64,000 nucleotides of DNA from Zanthoxylum bungeanum (taxonomy: Eukaryota; Streptophyta; Magnoliopsida; Sapindales; Rutaceae): positions 123,195 to 187,194 of the forward strand of contig SKCR01035553.1 of NCBI GenBank assembly GCA_019454045.1, read 5' to 3'. A program made the position numbers and the translations under genes. This document shows, piece after piece, positions 1-11,848 of the stretch. The notes below the pieces were generated by a model, which saw only the letters and a program-made list of their open reading frames with translations, made no database searches and was not told the DNA's origin. How positions within the stretch are numbered: the stretch's first letter is position 1; the number at the start of each line of letters is the position of its first letter.

Positions 1-2030
1 GACATAGAGATACCAGTTGATAATTGGGACCTTAAGCAAATGACCTTAGCACTCGAAAGATTTCCATGAGAAACAGTAGCAAGGGCTCAAGTCGAAGCAC
101 TACATGATCCACCATTAATGGAGGCTAAAAAGGATACATTGGAGTTAAAAGCATAGCTGTAGCATCTCCACTATGCATTCTTGGGTGAGAACTCGACATT
201 TCCGGTAATCATCTATTCAAAACTTTCCACTGTGAAAGAAGATAAATTACTGAGAATCTTAAGGAAATATAAGTATGTTTTGAGAGGTCAATAACAGACA
301 TAAAAAGGATTAGCCCTTCAGTCTGCATGCATAAAATTTTGATGAAGGACACCTATAAACCCTCTATCGAACATCAGAGGAGGTTGAATCCAGCCATGAA
401 AGAAGTAGTAAGGGCTCAAGTGCTGAAATGGCTAAAAGTAGGAATCATCTATGCCATTTCGGATAGTTCATGGGTGTGACCACTCCAAGTGGTACCTAAA
501 AAGGGAGGAATGATAGTGGATAAAAAATGACAATAACGAGCTCATCTCCACGAGAACAGTACTGGGTGGCATGTCTGCATATATTACAAGAAACTCAACA
601 AGGCCACCAGAAAGAACCATTTCCCTATTTCATTCATAGATCAAATGCTAGACCGATTGGTCGATTTTCAGTATTATTGTTTCCTAGATGGCTATTCCGG
701 AATAATCAAATCGCCTTAGTATCAGAAGATCAAGAAAAGACAACCTTTACTTGTCCTTATGGTACATACACTTTTCGGAGGATGCCCTTCGAACTATGTA
801 ATGCTCCAGCCATATTTCAGCGGTGTATGATGGCCATTTTCTCAGATATGGTAGAGGATATTCTGGAGATCTTCATGAATGATTTTTTCATATTTGGCTC
901 AACATTGATCATTATTTGCACAACTTATTCTTGGTTCTACAGAGTTGCGAGGAGAAGAGTTTGGTGTTGAATTGGGAGAGGTGCCCTTTCATGGTTCATG
1001 AAGGTATCGTGTTAGGTCATAAGATATCCTCGAAGGGTGTGGAAGTAGATAGAGCCAAAATAGCAGTGATTGAAAAGCTTCCACTACCAATAAATGTTAA
1101 AGGAGTAAGAAGTTTCCTTGGTCATGCTAGGTTCTATCGACGATTTATATTAAATTTTTCTAAGATTGCGAAGCCACTTTGTAATCTTTTGGAAAAATAG
1201 TCTCTTTTTATGATGGATGAGGACTACTTACATGCCTTTAATAAAATATCCTCGAAGGGTGTGGAAGTAGATAGAGCCAAAATAGTAGTGATTGAAAAGC
1301 TTCCACTACCAATAAATGTTAAAGGAGTAAGAAGTTTCCTTGGTTATGCTAGGTTCTATCAACGATTTATATTAAATTTTTCTAAGATTGCGAAGCCACT
1401 TTGTAATATTTTGGAAAAATAGTCTCTTTTAGTGATGGATGAGGACTACTTACATGCCTTTAATAAAATTATACAAGCATTGATCTCAGCTCCGATCATG
1501 ATAACCCTGAATTGGAGTGAACCATTTGAAGTGATGTATGACGCCAGTGACTTTGCCGTTGGTACAGTGCTTGGCCAAAAGTGTGATAAGATTTTTAAAG
1601 CACTCTATTATGCAAGAGAACGCTGGATAGTGCCCAATAAAATTACACCACCACCGAGAAGGAAATGATTGTGGTCGTATTTGCCTTTGACAAATTTTGA
1701 CTATTTAATTGGGACGAAGGTGATTGTCTATACAGACCATGCAACTATTCGTTACTTGTTTGCAAAGAAGGATGCCAAACCTCGTTTGATACGATGGGTC
1801 CCTCTGTTGCAAGAATTCGATCTTGAAATATGGGACAAGAATAGGAGTAAGAATATGGTTGCTAATCACTTATCCAGAATCGAGCCCAAATACACCAATG
1901 ATGCCATTATTCAAGAGGGTTTTCCAGATGAGCAACTCTTCGAGATATTTACAAAAATTCCCAAGTTTACTGATTATGCCAATTATTTAGCCTGTGGAGA
2001 ATTGCCACTAGATAATATTTACTAGCAAAG
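1..2030 (+). pseudogene. Athila-1 pol: decayed reverse transcriptase and RNase H
   Basis: The region begins in the PR-RT linker (a reading related to LRYAFLG near 165) and runs through the RT fingers/palm and RNase H. Visible blocks are TCPYGTYTFRRMPFELCNAP near 750-810, the catalytic-site segment FMNDFFIFG near 872, the connection segment near 1070-1200 and RNase H blocks DASDFAVG (about 1540) and [11 protein letters not shown] (about 1728). The YxDD-type site reads F-M-N-D, so the first catalytic aspartate is lost. Stops and frame changes break it at many places, and a 222-bp tandem duplication is superimposed. RT and RNase H would copy element RNA into cDNA in virus-like particles; this copy cannot. 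Confidence 0.85.
1024..1467 (+). repeat. 222-bp tandem duplication inside RT
   Basis: The segment 1024-1245 is repeated as 1246-1467 with few differences. The unit is 222 bp, exactly 74 codons, so both copies read in the same frame and both end with the same TAG. It covers the RT connection region (thumb/connection to RNase H). Athila-2 has a single copy of this segment, so the duplication is specific to this copy or its close relatives. Confidence 0.9.
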
Positions 2031-2034
2031 GAAG

Positions 2035-3260
2035 AAATTCCTCCATGATGTAAAGTTTACCTATGGGATGAACCCCTACTCTTCAAAAGATGCCCAGATC
2101 AAATAATCTAGAGATGTTTCCCAGCTAAAGAAGTTAAAGAAATCCTCAGTCAATGTCAATCTACCTCTTATGGAGGACATTTTGGAGCTACAAGAACTGT
2201 TGCTAGGGTACTTCATTCTGGATTTTATTGGCCAACAGTTTTTAGAGATAATTATCATTTTGTCAAAACTTGTGATCATTGCCAATGACTCGGAAACATC
2301 TCCAGGCGCCAGGAATTACCTTTAACTAATATCTTAGAGGTTGAAATATTTGATGTATGGGGAATTGATTTTATTGGGCCATTCCCTCATTCATTTGCCC
2401 AAACATACATTTTATTAACTGTTGACTATGTATCTAAGTTGGGTGGAAGCTGTTACAACATCTACCATTGATGCAAGGGTTGTCATCAAGTTCGTACAAA
2501 AGAACATCGTTACCAGATTTGATACCCCAAGAGCCATCTTGAGTGATGAAGGTACACACGTTTGCAATAAGCTTTTCAATGCTCTTTTTGCAAAATATGG
2601 TGTGAAGCATAAAGTCACATTGGGTTATCATCCCCAAACTAATGGCCAAGCTGAAGTATCTAATCGGGAGATCAAACAAATTCTTGAGAAAATAATGAAT
2701 ATCAACCGAAAAGATTGGGCCATGAAGCTTGATGATGCTTTATAGGATCAGACTGCTTTTAAAACGCCTATCGGGATGTCACCATACCGATTGGTATTTG
2801 GAAATGCGTGTCACTTGCCTGTTGAATTGGAGCATCGTGCTTTCTGGGCAGTAAAAAAATTGAACTTCGATCTAAAGGCAGTAGGTGACCAGCGCCTCCT
2901 TCAACTAAATTAAATGACGGAATTCTGTAATGATGCTTATGAAAATGCCAAGATCTATAAAAAATGAACAAAATAGTGGCATGACAAACAAATCCTCCAA
3001 CGAGAATTTCATCATGGCTAGCAAGTGTTGTTATTCAATTCGAGACTCAAACTATTTTTGGGTAAAGTAAAATCGTGATGGTCTGGCCCTTTTACACTCA
3101 ATGAGGTCTTTCTATATGGGGCGATTGAAGTTCAGTGCCAGGATGGGAGATTTTTCAAAGTTAATGGTCAATGCCTGAAACATTACTATAGTACTAAAGA
3201 GAGATCGATCAACAACATCCTTATTGATGACGAAGTAAGAATGACATGATGTCAGGCTGA
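2035..3260 (+). pseudogene. Athila-1 integrase remnant
   Basis: The remnant follows RNase H in normal gypsy order. A zinc-binding HHCC-type region lies around 2150-2290, the core begins near 2350 (a VWGIDFIGPFP block), and 2422-2745 keeps a readable 107-codon piece with a DEGTHVCNKLF block and the catalytic glutamate region [12 protein letters not shown]. The C-terminal segment continues to about 3250, ending in the conserved Athila linker that reads toward 'gggaggtaaccc' at 3284. At least one TAG (about 2743) and several other breaks interrupt the frame. Integrase would insert the cDNA into the genome. Confidence 0.85.
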
Positions 3261-3261
3261 A

Positions 3262-3904
3262 GATAATAAACCAAGTTCTTATTGGGAGGTAACCCAATGA
3301 AATAGGTAGTTAGTCGGTTTATTTTAAAAAAAATGACGCGTCGCAATGCTGATTTTGGTGTCGAGACGCGACGTGGGATACAAGCCATACAAAGTTCTAG
3401 AGAGCGGGACGTCGCGATGCAACGCTCCCGTTTAAAAAGTAAATAATACCCAACAGTGCGACATTTTGCACAGAAGAAACCTGCTTTGGCCACATCCGGC
3501 CCTTCGGTGTTAAGTAATAATATGTATTTGATCCTCCATATTCTCCATTGTAATTCTAATAGATGTGTTCATTTGATTATCCTCATAGCTAGGTTGGTAC
3601 CGTAATAAGTTGGTATTGTATTTGTCTTTTATCCTAGCACAAGCTATGTGTTTTTGCCCAAGTCGACCAATTAATTCTTTTGTTGGGTTGTTCTAAGAGT
3701 GTGTGGAGGTGTACTTTGGACAATAGAACCTTATTCTTAAGACATATATGAGTAGAATGACAGTAAGTGAAGGCCATAAGTTTTTGATATCAACCTTGCC
3801 CACCTAGTGTTTGATGAATTGCCCCTAAGATAATTCTTACATCAGTTGAGAAGTTTGGGTGTGTGGTGTAGTGTGTAGACAATATTGTAGGCAAGAGTGG
3901 TATT
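3262..3904 (+). other. spacer between integrase and third ORF of Athila-1
   Basis: No coding potential is seen. It starts with a block shared by the three Athila copies here (compare 31990-32055 and 60920-60980 on the opposite strand), continues with GC-rich CGTCGC/GCGACG-type motifs near 3335-3425, and then AT-rich leader-like sequence up to the third ORF. Confidence 0.5.
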
Positions 3905-5045
3905 ATGGCCCCGAAAAAAAGAACAAAAGGCCTTCTCACTTACTTACGAACCCGAGTGTTTTTGGAATGAGGAGGCGTTTGACAATTTCAATGCGTTACT
4001 TTCAAAGAACCTAATTCGGGATCAGGGAATTAATGTCTCCATTGGACATGATCCTGATATAGCACAGATGATTATAATTATGGGATTGGAAGAGTTGATT
4101 AGACCCCCGGCTGATGCGGTTATGCCTGTGGTCCGGGAATTCTATGCAAATTTGAATGTGCGCCACGAGGGCATTAAAGTGCTTATCAGAGGCAAAATAG
4201 TACCGTTTGACCAACACACTATCAACATATTTTATCAGTTGCCAGACATTGAAGAAGACGAGTATACTGCTTATTTGGTGGAATACCTTGATTACGAGGA
4301 GATCATAACTACCTTATGTGGATAATGTACTAATTGGAAAACAAATCAAGGATTATCAGTGCACTTTAACAAGACTGCCTTGGAGAAGTATGCTAAGGCT
4401 TGGTTTTTTCATTTCCGCTAAACTTATGCCAGCCAGTCATACATCCAATATGACCAAGGATCGTGCCGCTCTCACTTATGCATTTATCACTGGAAAATCT
4501 ATTAATGTTGGGTGCATAATTCAAGACTCAATCCTTGATACTGTAAAGGGTATGACTACACTTGGCCTTCCTCACCCGTCTTTAATCATTGATTTATTCT
4601 ATAATGTGGGGGTTACATGGTACAAGATTGAAGAACTGCTGACCGCCCGGGTTCCGATTGATGCAGGTATTCTTGCCCATTATAAGAACAAAGACGATGA
4701 TGAAACACAAGATTTCGGTCCTTCCAGAGTGGCTAGTTCTTCCCGAGGTGCGAGTTCAGCCCATCCTCATCCAACGCTGACTCCTACAACTCGTCTCAAT
4801 TTGGGCGAATGACTATCCTTAATTGAGAAAGACATGACGTCACAGACAAGTAGAGCGTATATTTCAGGAGCAGATTGACAACTATATGGCTTATTCTGTG
4901 GACTTTAATTCTGTATTAGTGGAATGTTTGAAAGCAGCGGACTTAACTCAAGACCAAATGCAGTGGGCTTTCCTTCACCGCCCATCTTTCCACCATATCC
5001 AGCTGATGCATCTGACGAGGATTATGATTGATGATGGCCATCTCA
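3905..5045 (+). pseudogene. Athila-1 third ORF ('putative plant transposon protein', env-position), frameshifted
   Basis: An ATG at 3905 opens a frame beginning MAPKKRTK, quickly frameshifted into the frame that carries most of the protein to about 4323; a second shift moves it to the frame of 4318-4812, and coding-like sequence continues in yet another frame to about 5045. Family-like blocks are VVREFYANLNV with V.IRGK.VPFD.HTIN after it (about 4125-4230) and a TKDRAALTYAFITGKSINVG block (about 4453-4512). These match the plant retroelement protein usually annotated 'putative plant transposon protein', which lies after pol in many Athila-type elements. Its function is unknown; I do not see a clear signal peptide or membrane segment, so calling it an envelope protein is not justified. 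Confidence 0.65.
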
Positions 5046-5100
5046 TGTAAGTGCCCTCAACCTAGATTTACTTTATTTTAAGCAGTGGGACACTGCTCGG

Positions 5101-5118
5101 TTTAAGTTTGGGGGTGTT
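5101..5118 (+). other. internal polypurine tract of Athila-1
   Basis: TTTAAGTTTGGGGGTGTT closely resembles a PPT but lies about 1.1 kb before the real 3' LTR and just after the third ORF. The same motif occurs after the ORF cassette in Athila-2 (30382-30400, other strand) and after integrase in Athila-3 (about 60671-60690, other strand). It may act as a second plus-strand primer. Confidence 0.55.
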
Positions 5119-6193
5119 GCGTGGTGTTTATTATGTAGTGTTTGTGTGTGTTGTGTTGCATATTTATGTTATTTTTCTGATTTCGTTCCTTTATTTCTGG
5201 TATGCAATTGTGTGAATTCAGTTTTTTTTTTAATATATTATGGGAATGATGGATGTTGTCTTAATGATGAGTTTGTGTGCTTAGTATGAGAACTTAGAAA
5301 AAAATAAGTGTTTGAATGTCTTTTATCTGATGCCTTGAGTAGGAAATCTAGGTAGATTCGTAAGCACTTGAAATATAGGTTTCTAGCAGTAAGAACCGAG
5401 GTAGATAACAAAGTGATTAGTTGAGGAAATTAACTGAAGATGAATGACTGTTTGCTTCGATATCAATCTTCGTTTGTAATTATTCATGTTATATGATATA
5501 ACTAATAAAAAAACAAAAAATCACCACCTATAACCGATAAGCATGAAGCTACCCATGGGCGAGTATTAGGACCACCATCAGAAGAAATGCCACATTAAAG
5601 GGCATGTGAGTGAATAAAAAAAACCAAAGTAGTCATATCATATAGAGCTCAATAGGCAAATATGGAGAAATTTTGAGATATCTAGGTTGGTTTGACCATC
5701 AGATGCACATTTTGAGATGAAATCACCAAGTTAGCTCCCTTAGGATTCCAGCTGTGACCAAACCTTAACACACACGCACATTGTGAGTCTGAATTAGATA
5801 ATTTATTTAAGACTTTCGATTTAAGTCGAATCATACGCTTTGAAGGTTTCTTTGTTTTCAGTATTAGGCATTCTCTGCGGACACTCCTTGCACCAGACTT
5901 TCCAGGACTCTTGTCTTATTATTATTATTATCGTAGTTCTTATATTTTTGCATGACTGCATGTGCATGTTTATATGACGTTTGTGGGTATCATCTCTGTA
6001 AGCCCTCACGAGACTATAACTCGTCCATTAGGGTCACCTAAGGGTTTAAAGGCTTGTTGCATACGCTAAATACAATCGTAATTCCTACAGAAGTGGCTTA
6101 GTTAACTTTATTGCTTTAGTTGTCTATTTTTTTTACTTTGCTTTTATCTAGTCTTTTGCTTGGGACTAGCAAAATCTTAAGTTTGAGGTTGTT
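5119..6193 (+). other. Athila-1 3' untranslated region with conserved block and PPT
   Basis: No ORF is supported here. A block at about 5995-6130 is conserved in Athila-2 (29215-29340) and Athila-3 (59727-59860) and contains the segment GCATACGCTAAATACAAT. It is followed by GGGACTAGCAAAATC and a PPT-like AAGTTTGAGGTTGTT directly before the LTR at 6194. The GGGACTAGCAA box just upstream of the PPT is also shared by all three copies. Confidence 0.7.
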
Positions 6194-7468
6194 TGATAAG
6201 TGTAGTTTATACACACTTATTCATGCATCATCGACTTATTATTTTTTTAGATTCCATTTGATTTAATGCATTATGGAGTTATTTAGTGTTTTATTGATAG
6301 GGAGCATTAGAGCATGGATTTGTACGAGTTTTAGGAGCTTATGAAGGCATCATAAGCATGCAGGAAAAGCGGACACAAGATGAAAATATTGATCATGAAA
6401 AAAGAAGTTGCGTCCCGACGCCACTTCTGGCGTCGCGACACCCATCATACTTCACATAAATATCCCGAGGGTTTGGCGTCGTGATGCTGCGGTGAATTTT
6501 CAGTGGCTTCAGAATAAACAGCAGAACATTTGTAACAGGACTCCATGGTTTCCTATAAATATAACAGTACGTCCAAAACCCTATGGAGGCTCATTAGACA
6601 CCACAAATAGAGTTCAAAGCACAAAAATTGAGAGACCCTAAGGAAGAGATTGAAGAACAAGGGAAGAAGACAAATGTGGTGAAGTCTGGAACCCTAAGGA
6701 ATTTGATTCGGGTTTTACTCTTTACTTTTCTTCTTCAAACTCTTTTAATTATCATTATGTTATTGACTCGGATGTTTTTGTTCTTTAAATTAGCCATGAA
6801 CTAATTCTATTGTTATAGAGTATGACATAGCCTAATGCTTGAAACTATGTATTGATTGCCAAATAATTTTTTATGAAGTTTCCATTCAGTTTATTTATTT
6901 TTTCTTGTGCTTAATGCTTCTTATTTGTTGGCCACAAATTAGATGATTTCGTATTGAAATCTATCGCTCGGGAGAGGTGATTTGGATAGGACCAAGAAAA
7001 TATAATCTTGGAAGTTTATAGAGTTCGAGAGAATCTATAATTCCTTGAAAGCTGTTAATAAAGAATCACAAGACATAATGATTTGTTAATTATTAGATTT
7101 TTATATGGATATTGAAGTCGGTAATTATTAATCTTTTCACTATTTCTTGGGTGATGGAGTGGAATACTTTAGGATTCTTGGCTTATAAGCTTAGAAATTG
7201 AATAATAGTTAATTTGGCATCACAAATACATAGTGGATTACTAGGTGAAATCAGACTGTAGAATTCATCTCGTAACTGATATTGCAATAAAAATCGTTTA
7301 CTTTCTTATTTGTTTTTATTTTTAAGTTCATTTACTTTTAGATTGTGTTTAGATATAAATATAGGGTTAGTAATTATAGTACTTAGTGCAAATTAGATTC
7401 CAATCCCTATGGGTTCAACACTCATACTTATCATCTTCTAAAACTCGACATCGTACACTTACGGTGCA
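6194..7468 (+). repeat. 3' LTR of Athila-1
   Basis: The left end TGATAAGTGTAG directly follows the PPT, as expected for an Athila 3' LTR. The right end is placed at ACGGTGCA (7468) because Tekay-like LTR sequence begins soon after; this end is approximate, since the partner LTR and its TSD lie outside the window. The LTR contains GC-rich GGCGTCGCGAC-type motifs near 6410-6480, as in the Athila-2 LTRs. Confidence 0.65.
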
Positions 7469-8181
7469 ATATAAAATATTGCAATAGGTACTACATGTGC
7501 CTATGTTTATGATTTGTCAATTCCGAAATCCGTCAATTCTAAAATAAATATAACTCATAGTTATCAAAATTAAATCACATCATTCAAATCACATCTGATA
7601 AAAAAACTCAATCAAAACTAATTGTACTCGAAGTCTCAAATCTCATAAAAAAACTCATACCTTATCTCAAATCACTTAAATCCAAATTTAAATAAAATTT
7701 CAAATGTAATTCATAATAGTCAATAAAACTATCAACAATAACTTAAATAAATAAATTCTAAAATCAAGTACTCCATTTAGAGTGCTAGAATAATCCCATT
7801 ATGCTTCACGAACTCGGCTAGTGCTATAAATCATGGCGACGATCTAAAGCCAATGCAACTCTTTAGATTTCATCACACAAATATCTTTCATATAGCATAA
7901 TAAATTATGCAATGTATGGACACTCAATCTCATTATAGATTGGGGATATCTAGGTCCTCTATAAATTTTACAGACCTCGATTTGGAATTATGCAAGTGTG
8001 GATGCAGAAATTTAGATTCTTCTTAGTCGCTGAAAAAAATTCACTGTAGAATGGCACAATTTAAGAGGTCACTGCAATTAATAGGAAATGAATCAGGGGC
8101 GGAAATTTTATTAGGATGAACCTTAATGTGTCTAATTTATGTAGGTTTTTAGGGATTTCGATATTGACTTTTGAAACTCAG
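7469..8181 (-). mobile_element. Tekay-1 LTR, left piece
   Basis: This stretch has no ORF. It is homologous to the LTR of Tekay-2 around 44650-45050 (for example the 'cgatctaaagcc' and 'tgcaatgtatgga' stretches), so it is a piece of a Tekay-like LTR. It is cut on the left by Athila-1 and on the right by an Ogre-like solo LTR, after which the same LTR resumes at 14087. The minus orientation is inferred from alignment with Tekay-2. Confidence 0.6.
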
Positions 8182-8461
8182 TGTAGGCATTGCATTTTTG
8201 CATTTGAGTCCCTATGATGAGTCTCATTTGGAGGCACTACCTTTTTAGTCGAGGAAGTTGCGGGAAATGGTCGTCGGAAGGGAATCGATATTTCGTTAAA
8301 TTTTATCCGCTTGTTTAGCTCCAAGCTCACTCGTTGGACCTCCGTTTTAAAGCACCTTTGGCCTAAAAAACCTAGAACCATTTAACCTTGGCCCAAGCCC
8401 ACTCACCAAACGAACACAACACCTAGCCCACCAAGAGAGGCCCACACGCCCATAGCCCCTA

Positions 8462-9580
8462 AAATACACACAAATTAAATCAAATATTAATTAAATTAAA
8501 TATTAACTAAATAAAATATTAATTAATTGATATACCAAATTAAATGAGACATAAAATATAGTCATACCTAATTAAGATAAATCACATATTGTAACTTCCT
8601 AATCCAAAATATTATATACTAAATTAAAGAAATATTATGCCTAATTAAAATCAATCCTAACCAATTAAAATATTATATTCCTAAACCAAGCAAATCAAAT
8701 ATTCAACCTTCCTAATTCACCAAAATTCCCCCCTTCAATCCATTGATTTCCTTATCCAACACCAAAATAAATCCTCTCTTTAATGCCAAAATCCATTCCT
8801 TGTGAGACAAGGAGAAGCCCTAACCCTTCTCTATATAAACAACCCCTAACAAAGACATGCATTCCCTTCACAGATTATTATTCACGCCCATACACAAAGC
8901 AAGAAGCTCCCATCTCACACGAAAACAACAAGAAGAACAACTCCTCTAGCCCCCATTCACGCCTAAGTCAAGAAAACAACATAAAAATTTCTCTTCATCT
9001 CCTCCCTCCATAGCCGAAAACATCACCCTCCTCAACCCCTCCATTGCCGAAAATATTACAGCCCCTACAACCATCAAAACATCCCCTAATCACCACTGAA
9101 AACCAGCCCCATACACCCCCAAACATCACCGAAAATTCCGCCAAAAACAGCAGCTACATCACCGAAATTTACACCAAAAAATGTACTGTTTCACACGCCC
9201 AAACTGCACTTTTTTACACGCCCAAACAGCAGCAAAAACACCTTAAAACAGCCCCCTAAATCACCTAAACCAGTAACAAAAAAAACTGCACTTTTAATCC
9301 TTAAGATAATCACAAAAAACTGCACCTAAAACCCCTAAAAAAACACAAAAAACTGTAGCTTTGAAGACCTAAAACAGTAAGCAGAAAATATAGAGGAAAC
9401 AACAGCAAAACGGAGGTCAAACAACAAGCAAAACAGCAAAACAATGAGCTAAGACGCTAAACCAGTGAACCGAAGAAGTTGAGGAGCTTTAACCCTTCCG
9501 ATCTCCGTGAAACGCAAGTCCGAAAGTCGGCAAAAAAAGGTTAGACCTGAGGGTATTTTTCACACTTATTTTCAGTTTTA
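8462..9580 (+). other. LTR promoter and C/A-rich leader, no gene
   Basis: AT-rich sequence (8462-8700) leads to a TATA box and then a C- and A-rich transcribed-leader-like segment (about 8850-9500). Open frames in this segment are low-complexity, rich in Pro/Lys/Asn/Thr, and match no domain, so I do not call genes. Confidence 0.5.
8831..8840 (+). promoter_or_regulatory. TATA box of the Ogre-like LTR
   Basis: CTATATAAAC is followed by a C/A-rich region typical of a plant transcript start, in an LTR oriented on the + strand. Transcription would start roughly 30 bp downstream. Confidence 0.5.
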
Positions 9581-9704
9581 TCTTTATTATTTATCGAGTT
9601 TTGTTCGCATGATTACTATGTTAAAATGCATGTTGTGGCCCTTGCGTAGATAAATATGCATATATTGTAGAATGATGTATGTTGTGGCCCTTGAATAAAA
9701 TGAA

Positions 9705-9835
9705 AAATATGTCGCCTCTCGTGGTATATAGGATGGAAACCCGGACATAAATTTCATAGCCAATTCTGAATGGACGGTAGTATGATCTGTACTCGGGATA
9801 CAACTCCACGTACCACCTGAGTAAACGGCGCATAT
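9705..9835 (+). repeat. flanking repeat, left copy
   Basis: About 110 bp ('tctcgtggtatata...ccacgtaccacc') recurs at 11310-11425 with only a few differences. The two copies bracket the 175-bp tandem array in direct orientation. Confidence 0.85.
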
Positions 9836-9884
9836 TTTGTTTTATGTTGTTTTGATTTGTTTGTCATTTGTTACTTGATTTTCG

Positions 9885-11150
9885 CATGGTTATTTGTTTA
9901 TATGTATGACGTGATCGAGCGCATGGGCTTAGTAAGTTGGATTAAAGGTCCCCTATTTTGAGGGGTTAAAATCCTTTATCACGATGCTTTGCCGCGCCGA
10001 TTGATGTATATTCGGTTGAATCTAAGATGTGTTCAATCGGGTATATGAAGTCCGATATTATTGTTTATATGTATGACGTGATCAAGCGCATGGGCTTAGT
10101 AAGATGGATTAAAGGTCCCCTATTCTGAGAGGTTAAAATCCTTTACCACGATGCTTTGCCGCGCCGATTGATGTATACTCGGTTGAATGTAAGATGTGTT
10201 CAATCGGGTATACGAAGTCCGAAATGATTGTCTTTATTTTTATATGCATGATGCGATCGAGCGCATGGGCTTAGTAAGTTGGATCAAAGGTCCCCTATTT
10301 TGAGGGGTAAAATCCTTTACCACGATGCTTTGCCGCGCCGGTTGATGTATATTCGGTTGAATGTAAGAGGTGTTCAATCGGGTATATAAAGTCTGATATG
10401 ATTGTCTTTATTTTTATATGCATGATGTGATCGAGCGCATGGGCTTATTAAGTTGGATCAAAGGTCCCCTATTTTGAGGGGTTAAAATCCTTTACCACGA
10501 TGCTTTGCCGCGCCGATTGATGTATACTCGGTTGAATGTAAGATGTGTTCAATCGGGTATACGAAGTCCGAAATGATTGTCTTTATTTTTATATGCATGA
10601 TGCGATCGAGCGCATGGGCTTAGTAAGTTGGATCAAAGGTCCCATATTTTGAGGGGTTAAAATCCTTTACCACGATGCTTTGCCGCTCCGGTTGATGTAT
10701 ATTCGGTTGAATGTAAGATGTGTTCAATCGGGTATACGAAGTCCGATATTATTGTTTTTTTATTATTTATATGTATGACGTGATCGAGCGCATGGGCTTA
10801 GTAAGATGGATTAAAGGTCCCCTATTTTGAGGGGTTAAAATCCTTTACCACGATGCTTTGCCGCGCCGATTGATGTATATTCGGTTGAATGTAAGATGTG
10901 TTCAATCGGGTATACGAAGTCCGAAATGATTGTCTTTATTTTTATATGCATGATGCGATCAAGCGCATGGGCTTAGTAAGTTGGATCAAAGGTCCCCTAT
11001 TTTGATGGGTTAAAATCCTTTACCACGATGCTTTGCCGCGCCGGTTGATGTATATTCGGTTGAATGTAAGATGTGTTCAATCGGGTATACGAAGTTCCAT
11101 ATAGTTATCTTTATCTTTGTACGCATTGTAATGAAAAGCGCATGGGCTTA
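9885..11150 (+). repeat. ~175-bp tandem array in the Ogre-like LTR
   Basis: The marker CATGGGCTTA recurs at 9922, 10089, 10264, 10438, 10613, 10791, 10966 and 11141, giving periods of 167, 175, 174, 175, 178, 175 and 175 bp. Seven units are well preserved and the last is degenerate. Each unit holds two short inverted repeats: CCCC-N6-GGGG around 'cccctattttgagggg', and CGGTTGAAT...GTTCAATCG. Open frames crossing the array are chance products of the repeat. Confidence 0.92.
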
Positions 11151-11309
11151 TTGTGTTGGACTAAAAGGTTCTACATTTGGGGGAAGGAAAGCCTAAAAGG
11201 CTACATTTACCACGATATTTGCCGCGTATTTCATCTATTGATTGCATCATCTATCCTTGTCTTGGTTCGATCTATTATCATTTGTGTACCTATGTTATGA
11301 TAGCATTTG

Positions 11310-11425
11310 GGCATTATTTCTCGTGGTATATAAGATGGAAACCCGGACATAAATTTCATAGCCGATTCCGAATGGATGGTAGTATGATCTGTACTCGGGA
11401 TACAATTCCACGTACCACTTGGAAA
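11310..11425 (+). repeat. flanking repeat, right copy
   Basis: Second copy of the element at 9705-9835; it closes the tandem array on its right side. Confidence 0.85.
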
Positions 11426-11848
11426 AAGGCCCACGCGCGTGTTCGTGTCAATTCTAGAGATCTTTTCTGCATCGCATTACGACATGTCTATTTTAGCGTA
11501 TAGTTGTCTCTTCTTACCTTATGCATTTGTATTACCTCTTTAGTTATCTATTTCCATTATGCGCTTAATTGTCTTTCCTAAATATGCATGCTTGTAAGAA
11601 TGTTATTTGTTTGCACTTCCGTGTCTACCAATGTGAAATTGTATGCTTTCCGTATGTCAATTTATCTTTATGCATGAATTCGGACATAGATTATATGCAA
11701 ATATGTTGTATGTAAATATGAAAATGTGTTATATGTAAACTTAGATATGGGCTTTGTACCTATGCATGCAAACTTAAGAATAAATTATTCTTGGAAATAT
11801 GTTGCTTATGCTTGGTAAGATTATTGCACAAATCATTTTATTACAAGT

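Larger units (their letters stand above)
1..7468 (+). mobile_element. Athila-1: Athila-type Ty3/gypsy retrotransposon, 5' part outside the window
   Basis: This is the 3' portion of a gypsy element on the + strand. In order it holds the PR-RT linker, reverse transcriptase, RNase H, integrase, a third ORF, an internal polypurine tract, a 3' untranslated region, the PPT and a 3' LTR. The domain order and sequence match Athila-2 (27185-39442), which shows the same domains on the other strand. All reading frames are broken by stops and frameshifts, so this copy cannot encode its own proteins. It appears to sit in a Tekay-like LTR that resumes at about 7469; the 5' part of both lies upstream of the window. 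Confidence 0.85.

Noticed and set aside
3905..5045. Calling the Athila-1 third ORF an envelope glycoprotein
   Set aside because: Position is env-like, but I see no signal peptide, transmembrane segment or glycoprotein pattern; the match is to the plant transposon protein family.
8783..9259. Two Pro/Lys/Thr-rich ORFs
   Set aside because: Low-complexity C/A-rich leader downstream of an LTR TATA box; no domain, no coding-like pattern.
9885..11150. CRISPR-like or satellite-like regular repeats
   Set aside because: Repeats are adjacent 175-bp units without short repeats and unique spacers; this is a tandem array in a plant LTR, not CRISPR.
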